Shown here piece after piece: positions 11,725-12,910 of a stretch of DNA of 12,910 nucleotides. Position numbers and translations under genes: made by a program. The DNA is taken from contig JAGSPQ010000010.1 in assembly GCA_018262385.1 (NCBI GenBank), positions 1 through 12,910 on the forward strand, in the 5' to 3' direction. Source of the DNA: Myxococcaceae bacterium. GTDB taxonomy: Bacteria; Myxococcota; Myxococcia; Myxococcales; Myxococcaceae. The notes under the pieces were generated by a model. The model searched no databases. It saw only the letters and a program-made list of their open reading frames with translations, and was not told the origin of the DNA. Within the stretch, counting starts at the first letter, position 1. Each line of letters opens with the position of its first letter.

Positions 11725-12910
11725 ATGATCGACGGACAGCAGCTGCACTTTTTTGGCGGTAAGGGAGGCTCAGGCAAAACAACGCTGTCGGCCGCATTTG
11801 CCCTGAACCTGAGCGAAAAACTCGGCAAGGACAAGATCCTTCTCGCCAGCATCGAGCCCAATGGCGGGCTGTCTGATCTGCTGAAGCGGAAGCTGACCCA
11901 CAAGCCGACCAAGCTGGTGACCGGCAAGGGCACCGGCGGGCTGTGGGCCTCGGAGCTCGACCCGAAGGAAGTGGTCGGGCCCTTCACCACCGCCTACCGC
12001 ACCGCGCTGCTCGCCTCGGCCACCAAGGGCGTGATCATCAACGGCGACGACGTGCAGAAGCTGCTCGACGTCTCGACCGCCAACCTCGGCGAGCCGGCGA
12101 CGCTCTTCCACCTCTTCGACCTGCTCGAGAGCAAAGAGTTCGACCGGATCGTGATCGACGGCCTCGGCGCGGCGCACTGCATCCGCCTGCTCGACCACGC
12201 CACCAACCTGCGCAAGTTCATCGCCCTCGTCCGGGGCGAGAAGCCCGGCAAGGCGACCAAGGCCGCCGCCGCCACCCCCAAGCCCCCCTCGCCGCTCGAT
12301 GGCTTCGCCGCGGCGTGCGACAAGGCGATCGCCTTCCTCAAGGATCCGACCCGGTTCGCCTTCCACCTCGTCGCGCTCGCCGAGCCGGTGCCCGAGGCGC
12401 AGACCCGCTTCCTCTTCAACGCCCTCAAAGAGCGGGCGACCCCGGTGGTCGAGATCATCACCGACCAGATCGAAGACGGAAAAGACAGCCGCGAGGTCGC
12501 CAACCGCCGCGGCCTGCAGGCCCCCCACGTCCGCCGGTACCAGACCCTCGGCGTCCCGGTGGAGCTGCTCCACCGCCGGATCGTCGGGCCCCGCGGCCAG
12601 GACGAAGTGAAGGCGTTCGCCAAAGAGTGGATGAGCGGCAAAGAGACCAAGGCGCTGCAGTTCTCGGCCGCCGAAGGTCCTCCCGCGCTGGTCCGCGCCC
12701 CGTCGATGCCGCCGATCGCCGCGCCGCCGCTGCCTCCCACCCGCTTCATCTTCTTCGTCGGCGGAGGAGGGGTCGGCAAGTCCAGCTGCGCCGCCGCCGC
12801 CGCCGTCACCCTGACCGAGAAGGAAGGCCCGGTTCTCCTCATCTCGACCGACTTCGCCCACTCGCTCTCCGACGTGCTGCAGAGCCGGCTCACCGACACC
12901 GAGACCCAGG
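11725..12910 (+). CDS. ArsA/Get3-type ATPase with two tandem nucleotide-binding domains (3' end outside window)
   Basis: The frame is open from the ATG at 11725 to the window end (395 codons). Domain 1 starts with the deviant Walker A GGKGGSGKTT (11-20, signature Lys 13, Lys 18). It then has ASIEPNGGLSDLL (41-53) at the place of the ArsA switch I (STDPAHSLSD), and IDGLGAAHCIRLL (144-156) at the place of DTAPTGHTLRLL, followed by a low-complexity insert (173-190). A Pro-rich linker (319-339) leads to domain 2, with VGGGGVGKSS (345-354) and a well kept switch I, STDFAHSLSD. ArsA and Get3 are soluble ATPases that move arsenite or tail-anchored proteins through paired domains. No arsenic genes or metal-binding cysteines are seen here, so arsenite export is unlikely. 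It follows prkA after a 209-base gap with its own promoter-like signals. MinD-type ATPases are less likely given the switch II alignment. Confidence 0.85.
   Translation, partial: MIDGQQLHFFGGKGGSGKTTLSAAFALNLSEKLGKDKILLASIEPNGGLSDLLKRKLTHKPTKLVTGKGTGGLWASELDPKEVVGPFTTAYRTALLASATKGVIINGDDVQKLLDVSTANLGEPATLFHLFDLLESKEFDRIVIDGLGAAHCIRLLDHATNLRKFIALVRGEKPGKATKAAAATPKPPSPLDGFAAACDKAIAFLKDPTRFAFHLVALAEPVPEAQTRFLFNALKERATPVVEIITDQIEDGKDSREVANRRGLQAPHVRRYQTLGVPVELLHRRIVGPRGQDEVKAFAKEWMSGKETKALQFSAAEGPPALVRAPSMPPIAAPPLPPTRFIFFVGGGGVGKSSCAAAAAVTLTEKEGPVLLISTDFAHSLSDVLQSRLTDTETQ

Noticed and set aside
12757..12786. Sequencing error as the cause of the missing signature lysine in the second ArsA-like P-loop
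   Set aside because: The codon is GGA within a continuous open frame with normal codons on both sides; turning it into a lysine codon needs more than one substitution and no frameshift is present.
11725..12910. Arsenite-efflux ArsA as the specific function
   Set aside because: No arsB, arsD, arsR or arsC is seen nearby and no arsenite-binding cysteine cluster is visible in the available part.

Overview
The window is a GC-rich, densely coded bacterial segment. The gene content fits a myxobacterium (Myxococcota) or a close relative: a eukaryote-type Ser/Thr kinase with a membrane segment and a PEGA tail, a PEGA/TPR-like envelope protein, cysteine-rich lipoproteins with repeats of the NGxETDxDCGGxCxxC kind, a one-domain receiver protein, and a PrkA kinase beside an ArsA-type ATPase. 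This placement rests on gene style and base composition, not on a marker gene.

Left block, + strand, 1-4369: four tightly packed genes (gaps of 27, 5 and 8 bases). They are the C-terminal part of a Ser/Thr kinase (cut by the window start), a secreted PEGA protein with a helical-repeat-like region and two C-terminal hydrophobic segments, a 320-residue lipoprotein made almost wholly of eight-cysteine repeats, and a zinc-ribbon protein with five membrane segments and an outer C-terminal domain. Together they look like an envelope sensing or assembly unit attached to a kinase. The kinase substrate cannot be read from the sequence.

Middle block, - strand, 8706-4371: a 922-residue lipoprotein (about a dozen four-cysteine repeats, then an Ig-like BIG2 domain, a regulatory-like beta domain and a large beta-rich tail) is followed after 28 bases by a 512-residue Hsp70. 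The Hsp70 has the full ATPase domain, linker and beta substrate domain but stops before the helical lid. It is convergent with the zinc-ribbon gene, with one base between the stop codons.

Right block, + strand, 8858-12910: a single-domain response regulator, then PrkA (AAA+-type Ser protein kinase), then a 209-base relatively AT-rich intergenic region with a palindrome and helically phased direct repeats, then a tandem ArsA/Get3-like ATPase that runs off the window. The two halves of this ATPase have lost different conserved motifs, which suggests one composite or specialised site.

No tRNA, rRNA, CRISPR array, insertion sequence or integrase was seen. There is no gene-free stretch above 300 bases; the largest gaps are 209 bases (11516-11724) and 151 bases (8707-8857). 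The items most worth following up are the lidless Hsp70 co-transcribed with a giant disulfide-rich lipoprotein, the asymmetric ArsA tandem next to PrkA, and the precise eight-cysteine repeat protein in the kinase operon.
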